A stretch of 64,000 bases of DNA from Gordonia namibiensis NBRC 108229 (lineage in GTDB: Bacteria; Actinomycetota; Actinomycetes; Mycobacteriales; Mycobacteriaceae), in assembly GCF_000298235.1 (NCBI RefSeq), contig NZ_BAHE01000028.1, positions 1 to 64,000 on the forward strand, in the 5' to 3' direction. Under the pieces are notes generated by a model. The model made no database searches. It worked only from the letters and a program-made list of their open reading frames with translations, and was not told where the DNA came from. Both the position numbers and the translations under genes were made by a program. Positions 7,504 through 16,502 of this stretch are shown piece after piece; the first letter of the stretch is position 1, and each line of letters begins with the position of its first letter.

Positions 7504-8517
7504 ATGCGTACGGCAGTGTCTTTCGCGGATACTGCTCCAATGCTGTTGCCTCAGCGAATCCTCACCCGCCGGACCCGCGTCGGCGCACTGATGGTTGCGA
7601 TCCTTGCGCTCACGGCGCTGCTGGTCGCGACTCCCGGTACGGCCGACGCGGCGAGCTGGCGGTACACGATGGTGGCGTTCTCCAACACCAGCGCCAGTCA
7701 CATGGACGTCTTCCAGTCCTCGGATGCAACCCGGTTCAAAGCCCTCCGATTCGGGGCGTATCGACCACCGTCGGGCCTGGTGCGTGATCCGAGCATCTAC
7801 CGCAGCGCCGACGGCTGGTACTACGTCACCTACACCACCGGTTCGACGACGATCGGCTTCGCGCGGAGTCGCGACCGCGTGAACTGGAACTTCATGCACA
7901 ACTACCCGGTGCCGCTGTGCTGCGCCTTCCTGCCCGGTACAGGCGACGGCTCGGGTTCGTCGGCGGGTTCATTGAGCTTCGGATCGGCCGGTTCCAGCGA
8001 CGGACCATCGTTGTCGCCGTTCACCACCAAAGCCTGGGCTCCGGAATGGTTCGTCGAGGGCGGACGGGTACACGTGATCCTGTCGATGTCGACCGGTGGC
8101 GGGTTCGTGCCGTACCTGATGACCGCGCTCGAGCCGGGACTCCGGCTGTGGAGTCCGCCCGTACCGATTCTCGGCCTCCGCGCCGACCGCATCGACACCA
8201 CGATCGTCAAGGTCGGCGGGACCTACCACGCCTTCACCAAGAACGAGACCAAGAAGGTCATCGAGCATGCGGTCTCCGGGTCGCTGCTGGGGCCGTACCG
8301 ATTCATCCGGCCGGGCCCGTGGGGCCGACTGGTCGAGGGCTCGGCCGTGGTGAAACTGCCGAACGGGAACTGGCGTCTCTACCTCGACGCCTACCGAGAC
8401 CGGCGGTACTTCTACTCCGACAGCCGGGACGGCCTCTGGTCGTGGACGCCGTTGAAGGAGCTTCCCGGACTGTCCGGCTCCGTGCGGCACTTCGGTGTGA
8501 TCCGCGAGCCGGTCTAG
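7504..8517 (+). CDS. secreted GH43-like beta-propeller glycoside hydrolase
   Basis: A protein of up to 337 residues with a long n-region, a hydrophobic core (MVAILALTALLVA) and signal-peptidase site ADA/AS near residue 50. The mature part has the three signature positions of family 43 five-bladed propellers: RDPSIYR (catalytic base Asp), KAWAPEWF (the acidic residue that tunes the acid) and VEGSAVV (general acid Glu). Such enzymes act on arabinan, xylan or arabinogalactan. An arabinogalactan-containing cell wall makes wall remodelling possible, but the substrate is not visible. ATG 7540 and ATG 7591 are alternative starts. The gene stands alone. Confidence 0.78.
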   Translation: MRTAVSFADTAPMLLPQRILTRRTRVGALMVAILALTALLVATPGTADAASWRYTMVAFSNTSASHMDVFQSSDATRFKALRFGAYRPPSGLVRDPSIYRSADGWYYVTYTTGSTTIGFARSRDRVNWNFMHNYPVPLCCAFLPGTGDGSGSSAGSLSFGSAGSSDGPSLSPFTTKAWAPEWFVEGGRVHVILSMSTGGGFVPYLMTALEPGLRLWSPPVPILGLRADRIDTTIVKVGGTYHAFTKNETKKVIEHAVSGSLLGPYRFIRPGPWGRLVEGSAVVKLPNGNWRLYLDAYRDRRYFYSDSRDGLWSWTPLKELPGLSGSVRHFGVIREPV

Positions 8518-8721
8518 GTCTGTTCGACCAGGTTGACGGCATTCGAGCCGAGGAGCCGGCGGCTCGTGGAGAACTGTCTGATCCGAGACCGGGTCGACGA
8601 CGGTTGTCCTTGGTATGCGGCACTCGGTTTCTCGTTGCGCGACACGTTCGACGAAAAGCGTTGACGATCCATACTCGGGCGGTACTGTGTGGAACATCAC
8701 ATAGTGGCCGGAGGGATCGCC

Positions 8722-9015
8722 ATGATAAATGCAGAGATCAACGCAATCCATCACAGTATCCAGGCGCTGCGCCATCAGCTGGTGACCCTGAAGGCTCGCT
8801 ACGGTGACGCCGACAGCGTCCGCCGGATGGTCAACGACCTCGATCGTCTCGACATCGATCTGCACGACTTCGAGCAGCATCCACCGAAGTTGAAGCCGCA
8901 GCAGAAGCCGGGGCAGGACCGGGTCTATGTGCCGGACAGCAAGTCCGACGAGTCGGCGTGGCTCGGTGCTCAGGACGAAGGGCTCGGGTTCCACTCGCGT
9001 GAGCGGACGAAGTGA
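8722..9015 (+). CDS. small conserved protein at the head of the sdh operon
   Basis: A 97-residue, soluble, charged protein predicted to be helical in its first 50 residues (INAEINAIHHSIQALRHQLV). No known catalytic motif is visible. The ATG at 8722 has an excellent GGAGGGA site; an upstream in-frame ATG at 8689 lacks one. Its stop overlaps the GTG of the membrane-anchor gene by four bases, so it belongs to the succinate dehydrogenase operon. M. tuberculosis has a conserved gene of similar size at the same position (Rv0250c before Rv0249c-Rv0247c). A role in assembly or as an accessory subunit is inference. Confidence 0.75.
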   Translation: MINAEINAIHHSIQALRHQLVTLKARYGDADSVRRMVNDLDRLDIDLHDFEQHPPKLKPQQKPGQDRVYVPDSKSDESAWLGAQDEGLGFHSRERTK

Positions 9016-9836
9016 GCGCGCCCGCGGCTGAGCGGGATTCACTCGGGGTCTTCTCCCCGAGACGGGCGCGCCTGACGGCGCGCACTCTACGGACGGACCG
9101 ATGGTGGTTGTCGCCATTGTTGACGGTCGTCGGTCTCGCGGCGTTCGTCATCTACGCGACCGTGCGGTCGTTCATCCGTAGCGCCTATTACGTTGCGGAC
9201 TACCACTACCTGACGCCGTTCTACTCGCCTTGTCTGAGCGAGTCGTGCGTCCCCGGGTCGAGTCATTTCGGCACGCCGTTCCCGGAGCTCCCGATGTGGA
9301 TTCCGTTGGCGTTTCTCACGTTGCCGTTCCTGCTCGGCTTCCGGTTGACCTGCTACTACTACCGCAAGGCCTACTACAGGTCGGTCTGGCTGTCGCCGCC
9401 GGCATGTGCTGTCGCCGAGCCCCATACCAAGTACACGGGTGAGACGCGGCTGCCGTTGATCATCCAGAACTCGCACCGGTACTTCTTCTATGCGGCCGTG
9501 ATCATCTCGGTGATCAACACCTACGACGTCGTCGTCTCGTTCCACGCCAAGGACGGTGGTTTCGGCCTGGGACTGGGAAATGTGATCCTCGTGGTCAATG
9601 TGATTCTGCTCTGGATCTACACCGTGTCCTGTCATTCGTGTCGGCACGTGACCGGCGGGCGGCTCAAGCATTTCTCGAAACATCCGGTGCGGTACTGGAT
9701 CTGGACCCAGGTCTCCAAGCTGAACACCCGGCACATGCAATTCGCCTGGATCACGCTCGGCACACTCGTGCTCACCGATTTCTACATCATGCTGGTGGCC
9801 AGCAACACGATCTCGGATCTGAGGTTCGTGGGTTGA
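9012..9836 (+). CDS. sdhC: succinate dehydrogenase membrane-anchor subunit (Sdh1 type)
   Basis: A 274-residue integral membrane protein with about five hydrophobic segments (near residues 37-58, 95-113, 155-170, 185-205 and 243-262). It contains an external cysteine pair (SPCLSESCV) and the motif CHSCRH after the fourth segment. Length and position match Rv0249c, the anchor of mycobacterial Sdh1, upstream of sdhA and sdhB. The anchor tethers the flavoprotein and iron-sulfur subunits and passes electrons to menaquinone. A membrane-embedded Rieske-type cluster has been reported for the mycobacterial complex; the CHSCRH cysteines and histidines are candidate ligands. The GTG start overlaps the preceding stop. 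Confidence 0.82.
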   Translation: MSAPAAERDSLGVFSPRRARLTARTLRTDRWWLSPLLTVVGLAAFVIYATVRSFIRSAYYVADYHYLTPFYSPCLSESCVPGSSHFGTPFPELPMWIPLAFLTLPFLLGFRLTCYYYRKAYYRSVWLSPPACAVAEPHTKYTGETRLPLIIQNSHRYFFYAAVIISVINTYDVVVSFHAKDGGFGLGLGNVILVVNVILLWIYTVSCHSCRHVTGGRLKHFSKHPVRYWIWTQVSKLNTRHMQFAWITLGTLVLTDFYIMLVASNTISDLRFVG

Positions 9837-9893
9837 TCGATTGAGGCGCAACGTCTGTTGTGCAACCGTTTTCAACGTTGGGAGTCGCGCTAG

Positions 9894-11837
9894 ATGACCG
9901 AGCCGGAACGCTACCAGTACGACGTCGTGGTGATCGGTGCCGGTGGTGCCGGCCTGCGGGCGGTCATCGAGGCCCGGGAGAAGGGTTACTCGGTCGCGGT
10001 CGTGTGCAAGTCGCTGTTCGGCAAGGCGCACACCGTGATGGCCGAGGGCGGCTGTGCGGCGTCGATGGGCAACGCGAACGCGAAGGACAACTGGGCGACC
10101 CACTTCCAGGACACGATGCGTGGCGGAAAGTTCCTGAACAACTGGCGCATGGCCGAACTGCATGCCAAGGAAGCACCCGACCGGGTATGGGAACTGGAAA
10201 CCTATGGGGCGCTGTTCGACCGGACTGCCGATGGTCGGATCGCCCAGCGCAACTTCGGCGGCCACACCTATCCGCGGCTGGCCCACGTCGGCGACCGGAC
10301 CGGGCTGGAACTCATCCGGACCATGCAGCAGAAGATCGTCTCGCTGCAGCAGGAGGATTTCGCGGCCACCGGCGACTACGAGTCCCGGATCAAAGTGTTC
10401 GCCGAATGCACCATCACCGAGCTGCTCAAGGACGGCGACGCCATCGCGGGCGCGTTCGGGTACTGGCGTGAGTCGGGCCGGTTCATCGTGTTCGAGGCAC
10501 CTGCGGTCGTTGTCGCGACCGGCGGTATCGGCAAGTCGTTCAAGGTCACATCGAACTCCTGGGAGTACACCGGTGACGGGCACGCGCTCGCGCTGCGCGC
10601 CGGCGCGAGCCTGATCAACATGGAGTTCGTCCAGTTCCACCCGACCGGGATGGTGTGGCCACCCAGCGTCAAAGGCATCCTCGTGACGGAGGGCGTCCGT
10701 GGTGACGGCGGTGTCCTCAAGAACACCGACGGCAAACGGTTCATGTTCGACTACATCCCTCCCGTATTCAAGGGCCAGTACGCCGAGACGGAGAAGGAGG
10801 CCGACGAGTGGCTCGCGGACAACGACTCCGCCCGTCGCACGCCGGATCTGCTTCCGCGCGACGAGGTTGCCCGCGCGATCAACGAGGAGGTCAAGGCCGG
10901 CCGCGGCACCGAACACGGTGGCGTCTACCTCGACATCGCCTCCCGCATGCCCGCCGAGGAGATCATCCGACGGTTGCCGTCGATGCATCATCAGTTCAAA
11001 GAGCTTGCCGACGTGGACATCACGAAGGAACCCATGGAGGTCGGCCCCACCTGCCACTACGTGATGGGCGGGATCGAGGTCGACCCGGACACGGCTGCCT
11101 CGCGTGTACCGGGCCTGTTCGCGGCAGGCGAGTGCTCGGGTGGCATGCACGGGTCGAATCGGTTGGGCGGCAACTCGTTGTCCGACCTGCTGGTCTTCGG
11201 TCGACGGGCCGGCCTCGGCGCGGCGTCGTATGTCGAGTCACTGGGCAACCGGCCGACGATCGCGCAGGACGATATCGACCGTGCGGCGAAATATGCTCTC
11301 TCGCCGTTCGATCCGCCCGCCGACGGCAAATCGGAGAACCCCTACACGCTGCACATGGATCTGCAGCAGGCGATGAACGACCTGGTCGGCATCATCCGCA
11401 AGGAGGCCGAGATGCAGGAGGCGCTCCGGGTACTCTCCGACCTGCGAAACCGCCTCGGCAGCATGGAAGTCGAGGGGCATCGGCAATTCAATCCGGGTTG
11501 GCACCTGGCGATCGATCTCCGAAACATGCTGCTGGTCAGCGAATGTGTCGCGAAGGCGGCATTGATGCGCACCGAGAGTCGCGGCGGACACACCCGCGAC
11601 GACCACCCGTCGATGGATTCGGCCTGGCGTAACACCCTGCTGGTCTGTACCGCCGACACGAGTACCGACTCACCGGTACCGGAGGTCGAGGTCGTCAAGG
11701 AGGAGCAGGAGCCGATGCGTCCGGACCTGTTGGAGCTCTTCGAGTTCGAAGAGGTCGAAAAGTACTACACCGCGGCCGAGATCGCCGGCCATCCCGGCGC
11801 CGGAGGCGAGCGAGCCGAGGGACAGTCGGAGGACTGA
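9894..11837 (+). CDS. sdhA: succinate dehydrogenase flavoprotein subunit
   Basis: A 647-residue flavoprotein that oxidises succinate to fumarate. The N-terminal FAD-binding Rossmann motif is VVIGAGGAGLRA (residues 12-23). GKAHTVMAEGG follows and contains the histidine expected to bind FAD covalently. The substrate site shows QFHPTGMV, and SNRLGGNSL carries the catalytic region near residue 425. A C-terminal helical domain follows. sdhB begins one base after its stop codon. Length and organisation match the mycobacterial Sdh1 flavoprotein. Confidence 0.96.
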   Translation: MTEPERYQYDVVVIGAGGAGLRAVIEAREKGYSVAVVCKSLFGKAHTVMAEGGCAASMGNANAKDNWATHFQDTMRGGKFLNNWRMAELHAKEAPDRVWELETYGALFDRTADGRIAQRNFGGHTYPRLAHVGDRTGLELIRTMQQKIVSLQQEDFAATGDYESRIKVFAECTITELLKDGDAIAGAFGYWRESGRFIVFEAPAVVVATGGIGKSFKVTSNSWEYTGDGHALALRAGASLINMEFVQFHPTGMVWPPSVKGILVTEGVRGDGGVLKNTDGKRFMFDYIPPVFKGQYAETEKEADEWLADNDSARRTPDLLPRDEVARAINEEVKAGRGTEHGGVYLDIASRMPAEEIIRRLPSMHHQFKELADVDITKEPMEVGPTCHYVMGGIEVDPDTAASRVPGLFAAGECSGGMHGSNRLGGNSLSDLLVFGRRAGLGAASYVESLGNRPTIAQDDIDRAAKYALSPFDPPADGKSENPYTLHMDLQQAMNDLVGIIRKEAEMQEALRVLSDLRNRLGSMEVEGHRQFNPGWHLAIDLRNMLLVSECVAKAALMRTESRGGHTRDDHPSMDSAWRNTLLVCTADTSTDSPVPEVEVVKEEQEPMRPDLLELFEFEEVEKYYTAAEIAGHPGAGGERAEGQSED

Positions 11838-11838
11838 C

Positions 11839-12585
11839 ATGGGATACGACGCGAAGTTCCGAATCTGGCGAGGCGACACCGAGGGCGGTGGGCTCGAGGA
11901 CTATTCCGTGCAGGCCAACGACGGTGAGGTGGTGCTCGACATCATCCACCGTCTCCAAGCGACCCAAGCCCCGGACCTCGCCGTCCGCTGGAATTGCAAG
12001 GCCGGCAAATGCGGGTCGTGTTCGGCTGAGGTGAACGGTCGTCCGAAGCTGCTGTGTATGACCCGGATGTCGTCGTTCACCGAGGACGAGGTCATCACGG
12101 TGACCCCGATGCGCACGTTCCCGGTGATCCGCGACCTCGTCACCGACGTCTCGTTCAACTACCAGAAGGCCCGCGAGATCCCGGCCTTCGCCCCGCCGCC
12201 TGATCTGGGGCCGGGGGAGTACCGCATGAAGCAGGTCGACGTGCAGCGCTCGCAGGAGTTCCGGAAATGCATCGAGTGCTTTCTCTGTCAGAACACCTGC
12301 CACGTGGTCCGCGACCATGAGGAGAACAAGGAGGCGTTCGCCGGCCCCCGCTACCTGATGCGGATCGCCGAGCTCGACATGCACCCCCTCGACACCGCCG
12401 AGCGTCGGGATACGGCTCAGAACGAACACGGGCTGGGGTTCTGCAACATCACCAAGTGTTGTTCCGACGTGTGTCCGGAGGACATCAAGATCACCGACAA
12501 CGCCCTCATCCCCATGAAGGAACGGGTCGTCGACCGCAAATACGACCCGTTGGTCTGGCTGGGAAACAAACTCTTCCGACGGTAG
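11839..12585 (+). CDS. sdhB: succinate dehydrogenase iron-sulfur subunit
   Basis: A 248-residue electron-transfer subunit. The [2Fe-2S] ferredoxin-type ligands lie in CKAGKCGSCSAEVNGRPKLLC (first part about residues 54-65, last Cys near 74). The [4Fe-4S] and [3Fe-4S] ligands lie in CIECFLCQNTC (about 144-154) and CNITKCCSDVCPED (about 202-215). Together with the upstream flavoprotein and anchor it passes electrons from succinate to the quinone pool. It is the last gene of the operon: a 246-bp gap follows before the glycan genes. Confidence 0.96.
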   Translation: MGYDAKFRIWRGDTEGGGLEDYSVQANDGEVVLDIIHRLQATQAPDLAVRWNCKAGKCGSCSAEVNGRPKLLCMTRMSSFTEDEVITVTPMRTFPVIRDLVTDVSFNYQKAREIPAFAPPPDLGPGEYRMKQVDVQRSQEFRKCIECFLCQNTCHVVRDHEENKEAFAGPRYLMRIAELDMHPLDTAERRDTAQNEHGLGFCNITKCCSDVCPEDIKITDNALIPMKERVVDRKYDPLVWLGNKLFRR

Positions 12586-12831
12586 CGCCCTTCTTCGCGC
12601 GAGCCCCCGATACGCCGGTTGCCGCGTCCGGCGACACTGCCCGACTCCCACCGTCGGCTCTGGACGAGTTCCTCCCACTCGTCTGTCCTCCGGTGTGACC
12701 TGATCGACGATTCATCGGCGGGCGAAACGGATATACGAGGTGCAGGGGTACCGACCAGGGGCCCATCAGGAGGGAGTCGGTACTTCGATGACAGTGAACC
12801 ACCGCGTTGCCACACGCACTCCAGAGCTCGT

Positions 12832-13776
12832 ATGAGGACGGGTGACGACGCTCCGGTTGACGGTCGGACCCGGCACTACGGCGAGTTCTACGGCGTCACC
12901 GACGCTCCGGTGAGCGATGACCGAGGCCTACTCGTTGTTTGGGGGAACTGTCAGGCCGAGGCTTTGCGGATCGTCCTGTCCAGCTCTCCCGACCTCCCGT
13001 TCCGTACCGTTCGTGTCCCACCTGTCCACGAAATCGAGTCCACTGACCTGGCGCGGGTCGAGCACCTCATCCGCCGTGCCGCGATCGTGGTCTCGCAGCC
13101 CGTGCGTTCCGGATACCGGGGATTTCCGATCGGCACCTCGGACCTGGCTGACTTGGCGCCGTCGGCGTCCGTCATCGTGTGGCCGGTCATCCGCTACGGC
13201 GGATTGTTCCCGTTCCAGGTCATCGCCCGACATCCAGCGCAACCGTCCGCGGTACCCGCGGCTGTTCCGTACCACGATCTACGAACGGTACTCGCGGTGG
13301 TGGCGGGTCGCGACGGCTTCGGCGAATGGGACGTCGACGTCGATGCCGACCGCATCCGTGAAGCAGCGAAATGGAGTGTGGGCCAGCTCGAAGCCCGCGA
13401 GCGTCGGCACTGTGACGTCGGGATCTCCGACGTCCTGCTCGACCTCGGGGCCGATGCCGCCCACACGATCAATCACCCCGGTAACCGGGTGTTGCTCACC
13501 CTCGGCGGCCGAATCCTCGACTCGCTCGGGGCGTCGGCGCCGGTCCCACCCTCACGAGACCTTCTCGGCAACATCCGTGCGCCCCTGGAACAACGAGTGA
13601 TCGACGCGCTGGGTATCGACGCGAGTCCGCGGACATCGTGGGACGTCAACGGTACGGCGCTCACCGAGGATGACGTTCGCCGTCGCCAGATGCTCTGGTA
13701 CGCCGATCATCCCGAGTTCATCGATGCGGTCTTGGGTCGTTACGCCGACCTCATCGAGATCCTGGGTCTTTCATGA
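12832..13776 (+). CDS. WcbI-like polysaccharide biosynthesis protein
   Basis: A 314-residue protein with VVWGNCQAEALR at about residues 34-45. This is the GNCQ signature of the WcbI family, putative acetyl- or acyltransferases first described in capsule loci. The rest is a Rossmann-like alpha/beta protein without membrane segments. ATG 12832 was preferred because the frame upstream to 12619 has no conserved features. An 8-bp inverted repeat (GTACCGAC at 12748, GTCGGTAC at 12776) lies upstream and may be regulatory. The gene overlaps the next by ATGA, so three genes here form one translationally coupled unit for decorating a glycan or glycolipid. The polymer is unknown. Confidence 0.72.
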   Translation: MRTGDDAPVDGRTRHYGEFYGVTDAPVSDDRGLLVVWGNCQAEALRIVLSSSPDLPFRTVRVPPVHEIESTDLARVEHLIRRAAIVVSQPVRSGYRGFPIGTSDLADLAPSASVIVWPVIRYGGLFPFQVIARHPAQPSAVPAAVPYHDLRTVLAVVAGRDGFGEWDVDVDADRIREAAKWSVGQLEARERRHCDVGISDVLLDLGADAAHTINHPGNRVLLTLGGRILDSLGASAPVPPSRDLLGNIRAPLEQRVIDALGIDASPRTSWDVNGTALTEDDVRRRQMLWYADHPEFIDAVLGRYADLIEILGLS

Positions 13777-14780
13777 GGGGACCGATCGGACATCTTCTGG
13801 TCGGACCCCGATCACACGGCGTCGTGCGATATGCGCAATCGGTCTTCGACGCGGTCAGTGTCGAGAGTTCGGATCATCGCCTCGTGCACATGCCCACACT
13901 CGATGCCGACGCGACGGCACTGGCCGCCTGCGGGCTCGTGCACGTGCACATCACCGATCGCCTGTTCGGGCGCACGCCACGGCGAGCCCGGAACAACGTG
14001 CTCGCCATGATCGCGGCCCTGAATCGGCCTGTCTCGGTGACCCTGCACGACCTACCCCAACCCTCGGACGGGCCGGCGATGCGGGCACGTGCTGACTTCT
14101 TTCGCGCGGTGGCGCGGGCTGCAAAGGGTGTGATCGTCTCGAGTCACCACGAGGCGGCGCTCTTCGCCGAGTACGTCGACGCGACGATCGGCGTCGAGGT
14201 CATACCGCTGTTGTTCGACCCCATCCGTGTCGACAAACCCTCGGACTCAGCGGAATTGACCGTTGGCGTCCTCGGTTACCTGTACCCCGGGAAGGGGCAC
14301 ATGGAGACGCTGCAGGCGATGTCCGATCTCGATCCGTCGATCGGCTTCGTCGCCCTCGGCACCCCGTCACCCGGCCACGAGGACCTGGCCGATGACCTCG
14401 GCAAGGTCGCCGCCGACATGGGTAGGCGGTGCACGGTCACGGGATTCCTGAGCGACGACGAACTGTTTCGGGCGTCGACTGCCGTCACGGTTCCGGTCGC
14501 CTATCACCGGCACATGTCGGCATCTGGTTCGATCAACTCCTGGATCTCCGCCGGACGCCGACCACTGGTTCCGCGCACCGCCTACACCGACGAACTCGCC
14601 GAGCGTTCTCCGGGTGTGCTGACGATGCACGACAACAACGACGCCGCTCTGCGGAGCGCCATCGAGAGTGCATTCGCGGATCCTGCGAGCACCTGGATCG
14701 ATTCGGCGGTGACGCCGTCGCCCACGGCCGCCGATGTCGGCCGGGCTCACCAGCGGCTGTTCCGGCGGTGGAGTTGGTGA
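13773..14780 (+). CDS. GT-B fold glycosyltransferase (GT4-like)
   Basis: A 335-residue protein resembling family-4 glycosyltransferases. The N-terminal half has HVHITDRLFG and SVTLHDLPQP, typical of the acceptor domain. The C-terminal half has LTVGVLGYLYPGKGH followed by GFLSDDELF and ASGSINSWISAGRRP, equivalent to the nucleotide-sugar-binding domain. The usual C-terminal E-x7-E motif is not obvious, so activity is inferred rather than assured. It overlaps both neighbours by four bases. The product probably acts on the same glycan as the WcbI-like and GT2 proteins. Confidence 0.7.
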   Translation: MRGPIGHLLVGPRSHGVVRYAQSVFDAVSVESSDHRLVHMPTLDADATALAACGLVHVHITDRLFGRTPRRARNNVLAMIAALNRPVSVTLHDLPQPSDGPAMRARADFFRAVARAAKGVIVSSHHEAALFAEYVDATIGVEVIPLLFDPIRVDKPSDSAELTVGVLGYLYPGKGHMETLQAMSDLDPSIGFVALGTPSPGHEDLADDLGKVAADMGRRCTVTGFLSDDELFRASTAVTVPVAYHRHMSASGSINSWISAGRRPLVPRTAYTDELAERSPGVLTMHDNNDAALRSAIESAFADPASTWIDSAVTPSPTAADVGRAHQRLFRRWSW

Positions 14781-16153
14781 CCGTCATCAGGCTCGACGAC
14801 GGCCGGGTCGTGGTGCCCGACAACCGCTGGGATCTGGTCGGGGTGGCGTCGACGACGCCGCTGGTGAGCGTCGTGATCCCGTACTACAACCAACCCCGCC
14901 AACTCGCGCTGGTCCTCGAGGCGTTGACGGCCCAGACCCACCCACCGGATCGTCTGGAGGTGATCGTCGCCGACGACGGCTCGGCGCGCTCGCCGGATGT
15001 GAGTGCGTGGACATCGCGACTCGACATCACCGTTGTGACGCAGGAGGACAAGGGCTTTCGAGCGGCAGCCGCCCGCAACCTGGGTGTCGCGGCGTCCAGC
15101 GGGTCGGTTCTGTGTTTCCTCGATGCGGACACCGTTCCGACACCCGCCTACATCCAGCACGCGATCAGGTTGCCCGCCGCAGCGCCGGACACACTTGTGG
15201 TCGGGCGGCGTAAGCACGCCGACCTGAGTCGGGTGGCCCCGGGCTCGGTGGTCGAGTGGATGTCCGAACGACGACCGCTCGAATCCTCGCACGACTGCGA
15301 ACCCGGGTGGCTGGTCGACGCATACGAACGCACGTCCAACCTCCTGAACCCGGGTTGGGACGGCTACAAGTACCTGATCAGTGCGGTGATGACCTGCAGC
15401 CGCCAGTTGTTCGACGACGTCGGAGGATTCGACCCGTCGTTCGTCCACTACGGCGGCGAGGACTGGGAATTCGCGAACCGGGCCTTCATGATGGGCGCGG
15501 TGTTCGCCCACGAGTCCGGCGCCCTCGCCTGGCACGACGGTCCCGACTGGGCCGAACGCTCGGTGCCCGAACGGATCTCGGAGAAGAACACCGAAGCCCT
15601 CGCGCTCGCCCCGCTCGTCACCGATCCGGCGGCCCGGACCGCCGGGCTGCTGTACTCGATCCCGGACATCGTGGTGCTCGTGTCGACGGCGAGGCACACC
15701 GCAGCATCGCTGATGCGTACAGTCGCCGGCGCGCTGCGTGGGCGGGACGCCGCCGTCTGGCTCGTCGGCGCTCACGCCGACACTCTGCTCACCCACCTGG
15801 GCGTTTCCGACTCGCGGATCCGTGTCGGTGATCCGGACGCATCGACGCTGTCCCGGTGCAGGTTCGTCGTCGAGGTCTCCGGGACCGTCGTCTGCTCCGC
15901 TGACTCGCTCGACCTGCTCACGGCCCAAGTCGGTCCGGGCGAATGCGGCCAGGTGACGGTGGACTTCGACGGGTCACCGGCAGCCTCGGTGACGGTCGGG
16001 TCGTCGCGCGCACGGCACCGGGTCCGCCGCTGGGCGGCGCACACCGACGTGGGACCCGACGAGCTTCTCGACCGCCTGTTCGGGGCTCGGACCGTGCATC
16101 ACAGCGAGGTCGGGATCGTCATCGGCGACGAGGAACCGGCGTTGTCCTGGTGA
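14777..16153 (+). CDS. GT2-family glycosyltransferase with C-terminal extension
   Basis: A 458-residue protein starting at a GTG that overlaps the preceding stop (GTGA). The catalytic GT-A domain occupies about residues 27-290: VSVVIPYYNQPRQL at its start, VIVADDGS, then CFLDADTVP, which holds the DxD-like metal site. GGEDWEFANRAFMMG is the typical ED acceptor/base motif. About 165 further residues (from about 295) form a region I do not recognise. There are no membrane helices. The frame upstream of 14777 belongs to another reading frame and was excluded. Confidence 0.82.
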   Translation: MTVIRLDDGRVVVPDNRWDLVGVASTTPLVSVVIPYYNQPRQLALVLEALTAQTHPPDRLEVIVADDGSARSPDVSAWTSRLDITVVTQEDKGFRAAAARNLGVAASSGSVLCFLDADTVPTPAYIQHAIRLPAAAPDTLVVGRRKHADLSRVAPGSVVEWMSERRPLESSHDCEPGWLVDAYERTSNLLNPGWDGYKYLISAVMTCSRQLFDDVGGFDPSFVHYGGEDWEFANRAFMMGAVFAHESGALAWHDGPDWAERSVPERISEKNTEALALAPLVTDPAARTAGLLYSIPDIVVLVSTARHTAASLMRTVAGALRGRDAAVWLVGAHADTLLTHLGVSDSRIRVGDPDASTLSRCRFVVEVSGTVVCSADSLDLLTAQVGPGECGQVTVDFDGSPAASVTVGSSRARHRVRRWAAHTDVGPDELLDRLFGARTVHHSEVGIVIGDEEPALSW

Positions 16154-16188
16154 GTGTCGATCCGACGTAGGGGCTCCTGGCGCGCGAT

Positions 16189-16213
16189 GGTCCGCGTGTG
16201 TGCTGCCGGGTAT
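16189..16213 (+). promoter_or_regulatory. candidate stress-sigma promoter of the CsbD gene
   Basis: GGGTAT at 16208-16213 matches the -10 of mycobacterial SigB/SigF-type promoters. GGTC at 16189-16192, 15 bp upstream, is only a partial match to the GTTT-type -35. CsbD proteins are classical general-stress genes, which supports the reading. Confidence 0.4.
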
Positions 16214-16270
16214 AACGAAAGTAGGGTGCCCGCCGCGACTCGGGTCGAGCGCTCTACAGAAGGAGATGTC

Positions 16271-16465
16271 ATGTCCATCGGAAAGAAGATTCGGCACAAG
16301 AGCGAGGCTGCCGGGGGAGCAGTCAAGAAGACGACCGGCCAGGCGCTGGGAAACGAGAGGATGGAGGCCGAGGGCGCGCGAGGCCAGACCAAGGGGCAGA
16401 GCAAGCAGGTCGGCGACAAGCTGAGGCAGGCAGGAGACAAGCTCAAGCACGCCATCAAGCACTGA
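16271..16465 (+). CDS. CsbD-family general stress protein
   Basis: A 64-residue, very hydrophilic, lysine/glycine-rich protein (MSIGKKIRHKSEAAGGAVKK) with the K-x-GxxxEA and GQSKQVGDKLRQAGDK repeats typical of CsbD-like stress proteins. An AGAAGGAGA ribosome-binding site precedes ATG 16271. Expression is probably under a stress sigma factor (see the promoter entry), and a strong terminator follows. Molecular function is unknown; such proteins are probably intrinsically disordered. Confidence 0.8.
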   Translation: MSIGKKIRHKSEAAGGAVKKTTGQALGNERMEAEGARGQTKGQSKQVGDKLRQAGDKLKHAIKH

Positions 16466-16477
16466 CACGTCTGGGAG

Positions 16478-16502
16478 ATCCCCGCCACGCTGTGGCGGGG
16501 AT
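16478..16502 (+). terminator. rho-independent terminator after the CsbD gene
   Basis: An 11-bp perfect stem (16478-16488 with 16492-16502) encloses a 3-nt loop and is followed by TTGTTGT. It lies 12 bp beyond the stop codon. Confidence 0.85.
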
